A stretch of 64,000 bases of DNA from Thelephora terrestris (GCA_015956445.1 WIUZ02000003.1:186001-250000), one strand, 5' to 3'. Shown: positions 22,632-35,919, counted from the stretch's first letter. The notes: a model not told the origin generated them from the sequence alone. Translations and numbers: made by a program.

Positions 22632-24360
22632 TTTGATTGCAGATGCTGTGATTAAGTTCGCCGTGCAGGTAGGCAATGACTATTGGGGAGGCGGAGAAAG
22701 GGTGGAGAGATCAGCGGTCTCCGCAAATTCATCACGCATGGGCCCTCGGATATGGATACGCTGATATGAGCAAGTAGTTCCATCACGCGAACAGCCCTAA
22801 GAAGAGCCGTAAGATGGGTAGGACGGGTGCATCGTCTCCAAGGTGTCAGCGAGAAACGCTTTTGTTCGTGAAGATGCCGCGTTTACGCGTAAACCGCTTT
22901 ACATTCTGATCAAGCGAGGTAAGCAAAATCCGCAGGGAGGGATTCACTATCCATGCAGTAGCCGGAAATCGAGAGGAAAGTCGAGTTTTTGTTTGAGCCA
23001 GCGCTATGGGCTGCTGTCACTGACACTGTCAGTCGCAGAAGAGATGTTCCGGGTAGAGCCGTGAGGGCGTCTGAGTGGCCACTCGTTGGCGCACCCCCCC
23101 TGCTCGCCCTCTCCCACCTCAGAGATTCAGTCGGCGCAGTCTCAGCTTAGGCCCTCGAGCCACTATTCCCAGTTCATCGATGAAAACCTTCTGCTCATAT
23201 GGCCTCTGGAACGGCTCGTAAACTCACAACGAGCGTCGCTGCTTTCAGGACTGGGCTCGACGAGTCCCAGACAAAGGTTAGGCTGACGGCTCTCTTGCCC
23301 GTTCGCACTGAATCCTTGAACTACGGAAGCTTCGATAGAAGGCGAATGGAACGGGGCCCCAGACCCTTCAATCACCCGCTCACAACACCGCGCCACTGGC
23401 CGACTCAAAGTTCCGCAACCTATCACCACACCGTGTCCATATACCACGCACCATCTCGAGTATCTCATAAGGATTGCACTCGGTTTCTATCACGCCAGTA
23501 TTCCCGACCGTTGAACACTCAATGTTTAGCGTTCAAGTGGCGGCCGTGGGTAATGTGTTACACCCGCTTGCCCCCGAAGGTCCGCATCACAAATCAATGT
23601 TTGGGGTTAAGCCCCTGTCGAATGTACACTGATCAAGCCAAGCTTCGAGGGAGAACCTACAGTTACGACATTGACCACTTCATACAGGGATCTCAGAAGT
23701 CGCCGAGTCGGTGTCACAGCTCATCTCTGGCGGGACCCGGCTCCTAATCCCCCGTCGTGGCTTCCAAGGCATCCCAGCTTCTTCCCTATTCTCGAGATCC
23801 TTCTGACAATTCCGCAAAGTTGTCGGTGACGTGTAGTCTGTACACACTATCGATCGAATAAACGATTGTTTCCCCCGATCGCACTGCTCCAAAAGTACTT
23901 CTCGTGAAGATGGGTCTTGCTTGAGTCGTCAGATATCAAGAGAGAATCCTAATCGAAAGCCCGGCTTCCCTGGGCTAGGAAACAATCGAGGTCATGCTCA
24001 TCAAGTCTGGCGTCCTCCGGGCGCTACATTGCAAAGACCACTCCGAGACGTAGGCGCGCATGGACTGATCACGGGCCCCCATCATGATGGCTTCGACTCG
24101 TCGAGAGTCCTGTGTAGAAGGCAAGCACCGCCCGTGATCAATCAATGGCCAGGCAATCCCCGCCAGGTGAATTCCTCAGGTCGCGCCTAAATTTGCCCAC
24201 ATACTCACTCCCTGGATAGCGAGGCGATGATCAAGTCATGTGGTGAAGCCCTGCTGTGCGTCCCGTGCCCGAAGATTGCACATAGATAACGCACGACCTT
24301 CGAGCGTTGCAGCTGATCCCCTCGCACCCTCCTCTCCTCTCGACGCCCATCCTTTCCTAT
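22632..24360. other. Region upstream of K2 without a recognised gene
   Basis: No domain-bearing frame found. The last 350 bp (from about 24005) belong to the kinase duplication unit and include the K2 upstream region. Confidence 0.4.
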
Positions 24361-25708
24361 ATGGAGGCCCCTAACACGACCGGAGAACTCGTCCGCAATT
24401 TCGCGAGGGGAAAAGTTACTCAAGGCAACGTTCCCCGAGCCTTGCCTACGATATTCGATGCGCCGGATTACACGAGTACTATACAAGGACTGTCGAAAGA
24501 GGACCTCAAGATGTGGGTAGATCGTTTGGATCAGGTATATCGGCCGTGGTCCCCCTCCCTCCCCCGAGTATCCGGATATCTTATCCTCTCACAGGCGATC
24601 GATTCGGGGGATTTTGCAGAAGAGCTTCGAAAAAGATCTCTTCGTGCACTGAGAAAGACGTGTGGGGCGATGAGTATTCTACCCACGTCCCATTATTTCC
24701 AGGCCAGGCTATATAAGACCAGCAACCGGCCAATGACCGGCGGAACCGCCGATGTCTGGAGAGTCGAAGACGATCAAAAGAAACTGTACGCCGCGAAAGC
24801 CTTCCGTGTCTACAACAATGAAGAGTACAAGATAAAGGTCCATACCTATTTCGCTGGGGTTCGAACGGTCGGCTCATTTTCCCTGCAGAGATACCACAAG
24901 GAAGTAGTCGTGTGGAAGCGGCTAAACCACCCCAACGTGCTCCCGGCATTCGGTGCCTCGCGCGATATCGCCGAGTTTTGCGTGGTGTCTCCGTGGATGC
25001 CGGAGGGAGATATCTTGCATTACGTCAACAAGTATCCAGGCGCCGACCGTGCGTTGATCGTAAGTGCTTGTGTTACCCACGCCAGCAAGTATCCTAAACT
25101 TCGCCCTCCAGATGATCGGGGTAGCAGAAGGGATTTCCTATCTTCATTCCAACAACGTCATTCACGGAGACTTGAAGGGGGTCAGCTATTCCTGCTATAG
25201 AGTTTTCACCCTCTCACAGTCATCCATCAGCCCAATATCCTGTTCGACAACACTGGGGTCCCAAAGATCACTGACTTTGGAGTCTCTTCAATCACCCTGA
25301 ACATTCACACAAACAACGCTTCCACTCCAAACAGCGGCTTCAGTATGCGATGGACCGCGCCTGAAATCCTAGAGCCCCCGAACAACGATCCCATACGTCC
25401 CACCAAGGCGTCGGACGTTTACGCATTTGCGATGGTCGTCATTGAGGCAAGACACCACCAACGGTTACGCAGGCTCGGGTCCTTACAACCCCCTTTAGAT
25501 TTTTACCGGAAAACATCCCTTCCCAGAAGAATCGGACCAAAATGTTTATCTCATGGTGACGAAGGGCAAACGACCCTCCAAGCCCGCTGGCGCCTCGAAA
25601 TCGGGCCTTTCGTCTGCAGGCTGGAAAATCGTCGAGGATTGCTGGAACAAGAAGCGGGATAAACGGCCGGACATGCAGGCTGTCGTGAACCGCTTGCGTA
25701 AGGCCTGA
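24361..25708 (+). CDS. TKL-like protein kinase K2
   Basis: Paralogue of the gene at 18604, starting MEAPNTTGELVRNFARGK and ending LRKA-TGA. It has the glycine loop GGTADVWRVE, ATP lysine in YAAKAFRV, helix-C exon (YHKEVVVWKRLNHPNVL), catalytic loop VIHGDLKGPNILFD, DFG in KITDFGVSS, APE in WTAPEIL, helix F SDVYAFAMVVIE, and a C-lobe with FTGKHPFPE and KRPDMQA. All introns use GT-AG, including the one where K1 has GC. All catalytic residues are kept except that HRD is HGD. The N-terminal 60 or so residues (LPTIFDAPDYTSTIQGLS) are shared with K1 and may be a family-specific interaction segment. Substrate and pathway cannot be told from sequence. Confidence 0.78.
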
Positions 25709-26517
25709 TAGGCCAGTACCAATTGGCCAACCCGGCTGTTCTCGTGAAAAAGCTGATCGACCCTTCGTCAGATCGAAGTATATCATACTCCACAAGCATG
25801 ATACCATGCAGCTGATTCAAGTATGATGTCGATACTATGTTTAATTGTCAGGAATCGTCTCTGAGAAACCTTATTTATCCTCACCCCGAGAGAGAACCAG
25901 TGGGAGTGTAGTCTAACCAAACGATTCACGTCCGCCTGCGGCCGCTCGGAAAGACGGGATCAGCCTTTTCGGTTACGATCGTTTTGCCATATACGCTCGG
26001 GGACAAGATGTACGCGGGCATGCGCCACTACTTCTGCAAGGTGTTGCCACAAGTCAGAAACGTAGCTCACTGCTAAACTGGTTTCCTGCCAAATGTGGCC
26101 GCGGCAGAATCCCCCAACGACGGATCTGTTCTGCGTTTGAGGGTGAAATGACTTCGTCTGATCCGACCAAAGAAACGAAGAACCGAGCTTCGAGAGGAGT
26201 AAAGCTCTGTCAGTCACAACTATCCAAGAGGAGCAATTGATTTGGATTGACTCCCACGAAACACGATGGAGGCAGAGCCGCACATGCCTAAGTTCGAGTG
26301 CCCCCTCCCTGGCTGGAGTGTAAAGTTTGAGGCAACCCAAGTAGACCCAGCGATAATTGCGACAGAAAGGGTAGGAGTTCGGAGGCCCAGTCAAATTTCG
26401 AGCACCTTGTCTACGACATTTGTGGATTACCGCATCCAGCAGGAAAAAATACATCAGGTTCAAACCAGTTCACTCGTCTGTTGATTACATGTTGAATATC
26501 GAGTAACCCGACAACAA
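25709..26517. other. Region between K2 and F-box gene B1
   Basis: The first 200 bp match the 3' flank of K1. A 168-codon minus frame (25960-26463) has no recognisable feature; I see no gene here. Confidence 0.4.
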
Positions 26518-28234
26518 TCAACGACTCACAAGTTTGCAGCGATCACTAAATACTCTCCAAAATCCGCCATCACCAGCGACGTCGATCTCGACGCCGAGTT
26601 CCACATCCAAAACGTATTTCCGAAGGTCTGCCACCGCCTCTGCCGACGCAATCTCCTCACGCCCAATAATCCCGACAGTTTTAAATGGAACTCCCTTCGA
26701 CGCTCTCGCTGCTGCGACCTTCGTCACACTCTTAACATCAGCTCGGTCGTCAGTGTAGATGACTAGTCTCTCCAAGTTGGGGCATGCGATTGGGTTCGTC
26801 GAGTTCGGGTCGGGATTTAACGCTAAGATGGAGTATATGCTTTCGCACAGAGAAAATGTGAGGGTCCGTAAATTCTTCATGGGCAGGAGTGCCTGATAAA
26901 AGTCCTCAGAGGTGGGGTCGCTGTCGAAGATTTCCAACCCTTCAATTTTCGAGGTATCCAACTGGGCGAGGTAATAGGACGGGGAATGGAGAATATCGAT
27001 TAGAGAATTCATGCAGACTTGACCATTTGGCCCGATGAGTTTGATGGTAACGTGGGGACTTCTGATCTCAACGGAGATTGCTGTGAAGTTGGAGAGGTTC
27101 CTGAGATTGTCGTATGATCTCGGAAGGTGGTCCACAATTCTGGAGCTAGGTAAGGACGTCGTTATCTGTGCGCCAACCGGGACCAAAAGGTGCTCGAGAA
27201 TTAGGGAAGACGGTTGGAACCCGGAAATGTGTAAGATCTTCAGATGTGGCAGTGATACCAACCTCCCAGGTTGACCACCGAAAGTCGGAGTCGCGAAGGA
27301 GAGTTCAACGCAGCGGAGGTGAGGAGCGCTTTCAAAAAAGTCGAGGAATTTCTCAACAGAGATTCCCGGCCATGCTCCGTAGCGCAGTGAGAACGACCTG
27401 AGATTGAGCATGTTCCTCCATGGCAGGTCGGTGTGAATGTATCGCAAATGCAATAGACGCAAGGTAGAAAGGTCGCCATTAAAAATCGTGGGTGGGAGTA
27501 GAGGGATCGCTCCCGCGAAATCGGGAACGCCGGTTATACACAAGTCCTGAAGACAAGGGGTAGGAAGGGAGAGGTGGTCGGAAATTTTGTTGAGATATTC
27601 TGGTGTTGTGAGGAGATCCAGGTATTCGAGACGGCTGATAGCGTGAGAGGGGATCTGGAGGAATGGGTCGTCAGAGATCGGGCCCTCGTTCCTCTTTAAC
27701 CACAAGCTTATTGGGGAAGACTTCGATCGTTGGAGGTAGACGCGAGTCTTTTCGGCGTCCACGCAACGAAAATTGGTCCACAGGGAGGAACGGGATGTGA
27801 AGATCTCCCTCCAAGACCTGCACACGTGACTCAGCGGGATAATGATGTCCTCTCTGCTCTTCTCCTCCAAGAAGTCTGGAATAAGGGCGAGAACTTCGGG
27901 AGGGAGCCGGCTGATTGGGGCGGGCCTATTCTTCCAGCATCGGCTCAAACGGAGGAGTTCCAAAGCATCTCGTTCGACAGCGCTGATCTAGAGTTTGCTG
28001 CATGTGAGCGACTGAATATCCGGCGAATCGGCTACTCTTAACCTCCTCTGAGTCCACGGTAGTTGCGATGCTGTGAGCTTGCGTCTCAATGTAAAGTCCA
28101 GGCCTTGTCACGAAACTCATGACGTACCCTCTGCTCAATAAAAGGGTTTCGAGTTCTTTCTTGGCCGCACGTAAGAGGTAGGATACAGAAGAGCCTCCGC
28201 CGAGGCGCGGGGAATCGGTGTTGGAGGTGGACAT
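26518..28234 (-). CDS. F-box protein, family B, member 1
   Basis: Two exons. Exon 1 (28234-28128) starts MSTSNTDSPRLGGGSS and carries LRAAKKELETLL, the short coiled coil that precedes the F-box in many mushroom F-box proteins. Exon 2 (about 27982-26518) reads ...ALELLRLSRCWKN, then the F-box (PISRLPPEVLALIPDFL...HVCRSWREIFTSRSSLW), followed by Leu-rich repeats to the stop (about 523 residues). With the acceptor at 27983 the phases close. As a putative SCF receptor it would bind Skp1 through the F-box. Member 2 is at 30654 on the opposite strand, and a relic lies at about 45640. Confidence 0.75.
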
Positions 28235-28524
28235 GGTAGGAATCTGACAAGAAGTCCGGATTGCCATGATCGTCTGCATCGTTTGTTTGGCATTGTTGTG
28301 GATGGCGCTTGATTCATCCTAGCTCGCAGATGCCGGAAGACGCCGACGAATTGGTGGTCAAACCTTGATTGTGCTCTCCGCTCGTCTCGAAGACATCTTA
28401 CAACTACCTCTGTGGCTTGTAAGTCTCGAAGGGTGTCGATGAGCGACCGGAAATCAGAAAAGGTCGGTCTCCAAAAAGTGTGGAGCGCGTGTCCCGCTCG
28501 GAAGTTTCAGGACACCAGGGGATT

Positions 28525-28531
28525 TATAAAT
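28525..28531 (+). promoter_or_regulatory. TATA box of the acyltransferase gene
   Basis: TATAAAT within an AT-rich stretch in otherwise GC-balanced sequence, about 61 bp upstream of the ATG at 28592. Confidence 0.45.
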
Positions 28532-28591
28532 TAAAATAAAGCGCGTCCCTTCCCGTTCTCCTCACCCTCATCCTCCCTTCCCCACATCAGC

Positions 28592-30093
28592 ATGTCTCAA
28601 CCAGTCGTTGCTTCAGTCAGAGTGAGACCCTCCACGCGGTTTGGTCTTCCCCGTCCAGACCCTGTTAAGATCCACGCTCTGGACCTTATCGTTCCCCGCG
28701 TCTGGACCCCTATCTACCACTTCTTCCCACCGGTATCCCAGGCGGACCATCCGGTGAAGGAGACCGTTCTCAATCTCATCTCTTCCCTCGCTGACGTTCT
28801 CGAACATTTCCCACTGCTTGCTGGGTCTCTCAAACCCGACTGCCTGGGAAACCTCAACATCCATTCGGATAACGTCGGTGCCGACTTTGTCTATGAGCTG
28901 AGGGACGAAATGTTTCCGGGAGTACACGCCCATGGGCTGGATCCTCGGGGCGCTGATATCGGATTTCCGACTCCCGGTGATCCACTGGTTGCCGTAAAAT
29001 TCACCGCGGTGTGTACCAACTTCCTCATTGACCTTGCAACTTTATTGAAAATATGCCATAGTTCACGTGTGGGACATATGTGCTGTGTATTGCAACTCAC
29101 CATGTCATCGCTGATTTGGCTTCAACGATGGACTTCGTGTATGCATATGCACGTCGCTTCGCGGGCAAGCCGTACCTATCAACAGTCCCAAAAACTTGGT
29201 CGCGCGAGCCACTTATGTATTTCGACACCCCGTCATGCCCTGTGTCCTCTCTTCCCCTGTTGGAGACAATCCCCGGAATCACAGTCCTCCCGCCAAATCA
29301 ACCTCCTCCCCCTCCCCCGCTCCCAGAGCCAACTGATCTCGTCCAAATCTACACGACGACCCACAAACTCACCCAAATAAAAAACGCCATCAATTCTTCT
29401 GCGTCCACCCTGAACGTCACTACCTTCCAAGTTCTCGCTGCTCTCATGTGGCAAGCCATATCTCGTGTCGCGTTTTTTCATTTGCCAGAAGATGAGGAAA
29501 TCAACTTTGGATTGGCCGTGAACGGTCGAGAACGCGCTCCCACCCGCGCGATGGTCCATGATCGCTTCTATGGAAACTTCAACCCCGCTGTATGCGTCTC
29601 CCTTCCACAAGGGGAGCTTGTCGATTCGGACGTGGCCTTCATCGCGGGCGCAATCAAGAAGGCGTTGAAGGAGCAACTGGAACCTGGGTTCATCGCAAGG
29701 AAGGTAAAGACTCTCGAAAGCGTGGATTCTAGACGAATCCTGCCCAATACTCAGTGCCAGCTGTCCTCGTGGCCAAAGGATATGATGCTCAACGAGGATC
29801 TCGACTTTGGGTTCAAGTTCATCGAAAATACGGACGACGATCCTCTCGTTCGTTATTCTCCGAGAAGAAAACGAAGGGTGATGGTCTCCGCTGGCGACGA
29901 TTTACCGTTCCCTGTTGGAACGATGCAATCCATGATGCTGGACGAACACATCTTCAAGATCCTCGTCGCTGTGCCTCGGGGAATGAAGGACGTGATGCTG
30001 GACGAAGTCCAAGCCTGGAGCGTCGAGAAACCTGGAGTCATCTTGACCGCTTCGAAAATTCTTCCTTCGCTGGAATCTCAAGCTAGGCTATGA
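28592..30093 (+). CDS. BAHD/trichothecene-acetyltransferase-like acyl-CoA transferase
   Basis: Two exons (28592-29008, 29062-30093) joined by a 53-nt intron close in phase to 482 residues, full length for the transferase family (PF02458 type). The catalytic motif HHVIAD (HHxxxD) follows CGTYVLCIAT, and the second signature appears as DLDFGFKF, a variant of DFGWG. A proline run (PPPPPPLPEP) separates the two halves. Enzymes of this family move acyl groups from CoA to hydroxyl or amino groups of secondary metabolites or, in fungi, detoxify compounds. No biosynthetic partner genes stand next to it (the neighbours are F-box genes), so the substrate is open. It is probably cytosolic, as there is no signal peptide. 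Confidence 0.85.
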
Positions 30094-30653
30094 GATGGTC
30101 AGGAATGCCGGACAGTGAATACTTTTTTTAGACTCTTGAATGCCCTTTGCGCCAACTTTGGTGGTCCCTACCTGTACCACCATTCTTTACATTCGTTTTC
30201 TCTCCTTTCTTACGCCTGCAGGTCGGATGTTCGTGCTCAATGTTTTGTGCGGTTGCCAGCCAACGGTAGATTGTAGACGTCCGCTGCTCCCTTGTGATGT
30301 ATTGTACGACGTTGTGGTATGTATGAGTTCTATGATTGAATACGAAACTCCTTTGTCGTTTGGATAAGTTTGGACTCGGTATCGTGCGGACTCGGCGAGA
30401 TCGCTGGAAATCGGCAATTTGAATGAGGCATCGGGTTTCATCGGGATTTGCCGTTCGAACGGTGGTCTTTCCTCTCATCATTTCCACGTACTGCTACCAG
30501 TTGAACCTCGCGCATATATCGAGATCTACGTTGTTTTTGTGTGGTTAGCTCAACTGTTCTCTCGGCCCACCCTTCAACGAGCAACTCAAGCACCCTCCGG
30601 CACCCACGAAACTCCATACCACTTCCCGGCAAGACCATACACTTCAGGTAGCC
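30094..30653. other. Acyltransferase 3' flank and F-box B2 upstream region
   Basis: No gene. About 110 bp at 30420-30530 recur, with good identity, at about 45440-45560, together with a relic of the downstream F-box gene. Confidence 0.5.
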
Positions 30654-32322
30654 ATGCCCGATGCTACAACCGGTTGGGCCCCCCACATATCTCAGCAGTT
30701 GCGCGCAGCCAAAAAAAGCCTCCAAGACGTGATCGCAGACCCAAAAAGTGACCCAAAGTGAGTCGGCAGCGCTGGAGCACGCAACGGCAGATAACTGAGG
30801 TCCAGGTATCGCAGTGTCATGAAGTGTCTTATCGAGGCTGAGGTTGGGCCAACGTACAGGATTCATTTGTATGTGGCCGCTCACGTCTGTGCTGTTCTAG
30901 GCCGAAATTCTCGAGCGAGACATTTCCGAGATCACCACGTTACTTCGCTCCTGGAAGAACGGGTTCGCTCCAATCAATCGGTTACCTCCTGAGATCCTCA
31001 CTACCATTCCGCACTTCTCGGATGGCCGCCGCAGACACCGAGTTACAATCGCGCTGACTCACGTGTGCCGGGCTTGGAGGGAGATCTTCATATCGCGTCC
31101 GTCTTTGTGGACAGATCTGTGTTGGAAGGGCGCGGAGAAGGCTCGGACATACATCGAACGCTCGAAATCATCCCCTGTCAATGTGACGTTGTCCCTGAAT
31201 GGGAAGCTATCTCCCCACCACATCTTCTTTCAGGTCATTCCCCGTACAACTGGTCGGCTTAAATCCCTGACCATGCATGGACCTTCGGAATACCCGAAGG
31301 ATGTTGCCGATCACTTATCTAATCCTGAGCCCCTTCTCGAATGTTTGGAGATGAACAAATTCACCACTCCAATATCTGGGCTTTTCGCCGGAGATCTCTC
31401 CTCACTTCGCAATTTGCGCCTCTCGCACCTTAACATTGAGCTGTCGTGGAGGAATATGACTAATCTCACATCGGTTAGATTGCACACAATTTCACCACCG
31501 ATCCCTGTTGCTCAGCTCCTCGACTGCTTTGAAGGCGCTCCTCTCCTTCGCACAATCAGACTCACCGACGCAATCTCAACCTCTGATACTCAAGATGATC
31601 GGTTGATATCGCTGGCAAGCCTGAAGACGATGAAGATCAATGGGCGTGCGCCGTGTGCACCCTTGTTCGACCACCTTTCGATCCCGGTTGGCACAAAACT
31701 GGACATAATATCAAAGTCATTTGACCCCAGTTACGAGAACATCTTTCCCGGATCCCCCGGTAACCTCAAGAACCTTGTAAACTTCACGACGGTCGGCTTT
31801 CAATTCAAAACTGGTCTTTCGAGTGCAAGATTTTCCGGGCCAAACGGGGACCTACTCATGACGTCCGAACTTCCCGAAGCCGACATTTCGACGGCACTCG
31901 AGTACTTGGACCGACTTGACTCTTCTGCAACCGAACAGTTGGTTATTGTCGGTGGCGGTTCCTTGCCGGCCGATGTTGTCCATCGGGTGCTCCGATCCAT
32001 GCAAGACCTACGCACTCTCAAGATCCATAAAGGCGAACACCAGTACACTTTCATCGATTCCTTGACCCCCCAACCACAACCGTCGAGCGTTGTCGTTTGC
32101 CCCAGGTTGGAGGGTCTCTCACTTACTCCCTGTAGAAACGAAGAGAAATCCGCTATTCAGAGCATGATAAGGATGGCGGCGTCGAGGGCGTCGAGAGGGG
32201 CGAAACTGGAGACCATAAAGATTATGAGAGCCCGGGGTAAATTCGATCTGGAGGACGTGTTGGAGCTTGAGGAACATGTTCTGCGCATGGAGTTTGATGG
32301 TGATGTGGCTAGTAATGGCTGA
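30654..32322 (+). CDS. F-box protein, family B, member 2
   Basis: Exon 1 from the ATG at 30654 (MPDATTGWAPHIS) carries LRAAKKSLQDV, homologous to exon 1 of the gene at 26518. Exon 2 from about 30901 reads AEILERDISEI..LLRSWKN, then the F-box (PINRLPPEILTTIPHF...HVCRAWREIFISRPSLW), followed by Leu-rich repeats to TGA at 32320-32322. The best donor (GTGAGT at 30758) and acceptor (CTAG at 30899-30900) are one base out of phase, so either another junction is used or there is an indel at the 5' end. The main frame is otherwise open for over 460 codons. Confidence 0.68.
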
Positions 32323-32727
32323 GAAAAGGGGGGTTGGTCACCGGCCCTTTGGTGAGTTGTGTCTGCTTGCTTATCAGGCAGCAGTCCTTAACCTTAACTG
32401 TTTTCCATAGAGCAGCTGTCTATATATGCTCTGTTTGGTGGCTTGTGCAGCCGATGGCAAAACTGAGGACCATAACGGAATGCTGAAAAGGTGACAATGC
32501 CGAGGTTGTTCCCTTCCCTTGGAAATACAAGTCAACGAACCACGCTCTCATGCCGGACAAGCAGTTTGGTATTCCATCGAGGACGATCGTTTACTTTGCA
32601 TTTGTATAACGGAATAAAATATCCATTGTGAGCATTTCTACGACTCAGAACTGCCTGGACACTTCCTAGGGAAGGTTCGGCTTTCGGTCTCCTTGTCCCC
32701 TGCGTTCAATTCAATAGCGACATGAGG
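32323..32727. other. Region between F-box B2 and the right inverted arm
   Basis: Nothing coding is recognised; the right inverted arm starts at about 32728. Confidence 0.4.
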
Positions 32728-33550
32728 AATGCCTTCGGTTGAACGTCTGCAGACGATATGGTGGAAGGAAGCGGGTATGAAGGTCCGAGAATGGAGTAGA
32801 GGAATGCGATGTCGGTTTCTCCCCGATAATTCGGAACGTCTGCAAAAGGGGAAGGAAGGGAACAAATGTTTGGTGAGGGCGTTCCAAGTGTCGCAATAAC
32901 TCCCCCTATACGTATTTTTAGGAGGGTGTGCAATTTGAGGAAAGTAGAGAGAACCCTCTATGTCGACGGAAATCTTGAGGGGGAGGGCGTGTGCTGGGGA
33001 GTGATCAGGGTCCAGCGTTGGACGAAGGCGAACGGAGAAAGTGAAGTCAACGCCGTAGTGAACTCCAAGGAAATGAGCAGCACCGATGGGGTTCATTCGA
33101 TAGAAGTCTCCGCATCCAAGGCGCCCAGGTGGATGATCTGCGAGAAGAGTCAGGAAGATACAGGTAAAGACTGCATCGCAAATGATAGTCCGGAGAGTAT
33201 GTTTTGACGGTCACAGGGAGTACGATGTCGCCTCTGTCCGAGATGATCGAAGACTTGGAGCATAAAGAGAGAGTTTCCTTCAAAACCTCGTGGCTGACCT
33301 CCTGCTCGTCATCTACCTGCGCCCAAATTCCGTTCGTGAGATCGGTAAACTTCTGACGTTTCGATGAATCGATGTGGGTGTCTGCGTCCTCGGCGCGTCG
33401 CTTTTTCCCGACAGTAATGGGGGTTTTATCGTCCTCGATAAGGAGTTTGAGTAAATCGCTGAGAATGCAAGGTTCCAGGCAGGGATTTTCACATCAGTGT
33501 TGATCGAGGGACACCGGATGCTTAGAAACCGTCTCCTTGACGCCAATCAT
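32728..33550 (-). pseudogene. Truncated SHPRH-like gene, N-terminal fragment
   Basis: Matches the first third of exon 1 of the gene at 2896. It starts with the same ATG (MIGVKETVSKH) but has a TGA at codon 19 (33496-33494) where the intact copy has a sense codon. A deletion of about 14 bp in the segment encoding SRSPFLTLLADH and a 4-bp insertion at the CCCTTCCCC site (about 32845) give two further frame shifts. The homology ends before the SNF2 domain. It cannot encode a helicase and is a clear pseudogene. Confidence 0.88.
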
Positions 33551-34576
33551 GGGTGCGGGAGAGGCCCTGGCCCAGGTATTGTCGCCGGTGAAGGTAGGGT
33601 GGACAGGGGATGAAGGGGGGATAAGCAAGAGCGATATCAGGGGCCGAAGTTGTTAAAGGATCCGGAGAGTTGAGAGCGTCTGATTTGATTCTCCTGCGCG
33701 TCCGAGATAGTTGATCACGTGCGAAGACTGACGCGCCGAGTCACGTTCCCTAATACTAATAGTAAATGAGGTCGGTCGCACAGGCTACAGCCACATTCAC
33801 GGCGATCAACAGATTTATTGAGGTGACCCAGTCATCCCGAGGACGTGGCTGATGATCCCTGACCAAGGCTTACGGAAACAAGACTTCGATGACTCGACCT
33901 GTGCGGCGTCAGCGCTCACCGGATAAATTGACAACCTGGTCAGGGAGCGTTCCCTATAGAGACGGCGCGTTGTTCAGTCTACACCTGACGCTCGAGGCAC
34001 AAGGCGTATTGCACGACATGGAGATTCCAGGGCAGGCTTCACTGTGATTGAGAGGCGTATAGATCGTGGGACTCAGCGCCTGAAACCCTTGACGAAAGCA
34101 ACGTGTCGGTTCTCCCCTCAACCTCGTCTCCTTGTCGTTTGACTTACTCACCCAAGAACCCATCCGTGGATCTGTACGGTTTTCCTCGTTAGCCGCGTCC
34201 TAGGATCGCGAACGGGTCTCTCTCGTTCATTTGTCCTGACCACTCCTAGAATTAGATCTTCAGACTTTTCTGTCTCTTTCCCTATTCCAGAGTCAGAGGC
34301 CGCGTTCTTTTTCACATATTCTGGGCCACCCCTTATACCTCGCAAAACCTCTCCTGAACCTTTGCCCAAGACGAATACCGCCTGACACATAAAGTGTGAA
34401 CCTCGCAGACCGTTTCCCCAAGATTACAACGCGGCGTCCTGTCAAATACGCCGAGCCTGCATTCGCGTCCGTCTGCTCACTCGAGTTCTCCTGCCTGATT
34501 CCCGGATCTTTCCGTGTGGAGTCAAGAGTCGAGCGTCAACTTGGCTCGAAAGGTCATCGTCGCGCGCGGAACCGCA

Positions 34577-35731
34577 ATGTTGCCTTACCTCCCACCAGAG
34601 ATCCTCGACCTCATCACCGACCATTTACGCGATGAGACGACTACCCTCGAAGCCTGTTGCCTCGTATCCAAGTCCTGGGTCCCACGTACCCGAAGACACC
34701 TCTTCGCTCGTGTCGTGTTCGACTCGTTCCAAGAGACGACCTCTCTCGAATGGTGGATGACGACCTTTCCGGATCCTTCCGATTCACCCGCACATTACAC
34801 TCGTACCCTCGAGTTCTACACTCTCACAGTAGTCACAGCCGCAACTACTCACGGAAACGCCTGGGTCCGCTCGTTCAACAGCATTGTAGCATTGGAGGTG
34901 AACACTGAACCGTGGGGTGGCTTTGATGTGTCTCTTGTTCGATTGCACGGATTGTCACCCACTCTCAAATGCCTCTGCTTTGACCATCCCTCGTTCAATC
35001 TCATACAAGTCATCAGACTCGCCTGCTCCTTTCCCCTCCTCGAAGACTTCCTGTTCAACACCCCTTCCGATCTAGCGATAGACCTTGGTGATCCAAGCAC
35101 TCCTCCAACTTCACCAAAACTCACCGGGTCCCTTGTGCTGAAAGGGCAGTCTGCCTTTATTACACGTCGATTGCTGGATCTTCCAGGTGGCCTCCACTTT
35201 ACTAAGATCATGATGGACTTTCGTGAACCTATGGAGTCGGTGGTTAACTTGGTCTCAAGATGTTCTCACACCCTGGAATCACTTACCCTTGATTGCCATT
35301 TCCCACGTGCGTTCTGTTAGACACCTATTGCTGGTCAGTACTTACCGCTACCAGTGTGCCCAGTCGTATCAAGGTCGCCACCGCTTGACTTCTCCAATGC
35401 CGAGAAGCTTGAATATGTGGAGTTCAATTGGGGCCTGACGAATGTCTGGTGGATCACCGCGTCGCTCCAGACTGTCAAGTCCAAGTACCTCCGGCAAATC
35501 ACCATCAAAGTCTGGCCGTTTGTCCGCTTCTATCACCCGCAAACAGATATGCTACAGCCGGAGTGGGGGGACCTCGATCGCCTGTTGACCGAATTGTGGA
35601 TTTCCCGTTCGGTTCTTCCGAAAGTCAAGTATAATAATGTGGGTTCCGGTCTGGATCTGGAAGAAATTGCGCCTATATTATTGCCAGAGCTCACCAGACG
35701 GGGGCTCCTTGGAGAATTAGAACGAAAATGA
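34577..35731 (+). pseudogene. F-box family A, right-arm copy with one nonsense codon
   Basis: Counterpart of 771-1922, starting MLPYLPPEILDLITDHLRDE with the same CCLVSKSWVPRTRRHLF motif. The frame stays open for 247 codons, then a TAG at 35318-35320 stands where the left copy has TCG (AFC-Ser-TPI). Beyond it the same frame continues to 35731 without further lesion (PPLDFSNAEKLEYVEF). A single substitution thus separates it from a full-length protein, so it is a young pseudogene or encodes a truncated F-box protein that keeps the Skp1-binding part. Confidence 0.75.
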
Positions 35732-35919
35732 TATCATTATTGCGGTCACCGAAATGAACGTGCACCCCCCACACTCCGTGTTTCTGTAGTTAGATGGCAC
35801 AGTGCGATTTACGAGTACTACTCACAACTGACAACTTGGTTGACTTTGGTTGAGTGCTGGGTTTAAAATTTAAACGCGCAAACTTTCTTTGCTTGTGTGA
35901 CCCACGTCGAACGCGGACG

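Noticed and set aside
25960-26463. 168-codon minus frame downstream of the family B F-box gene
   Set aside because: Odd composition, no domain, no promoter or splice support; may be part of an untranslated region.
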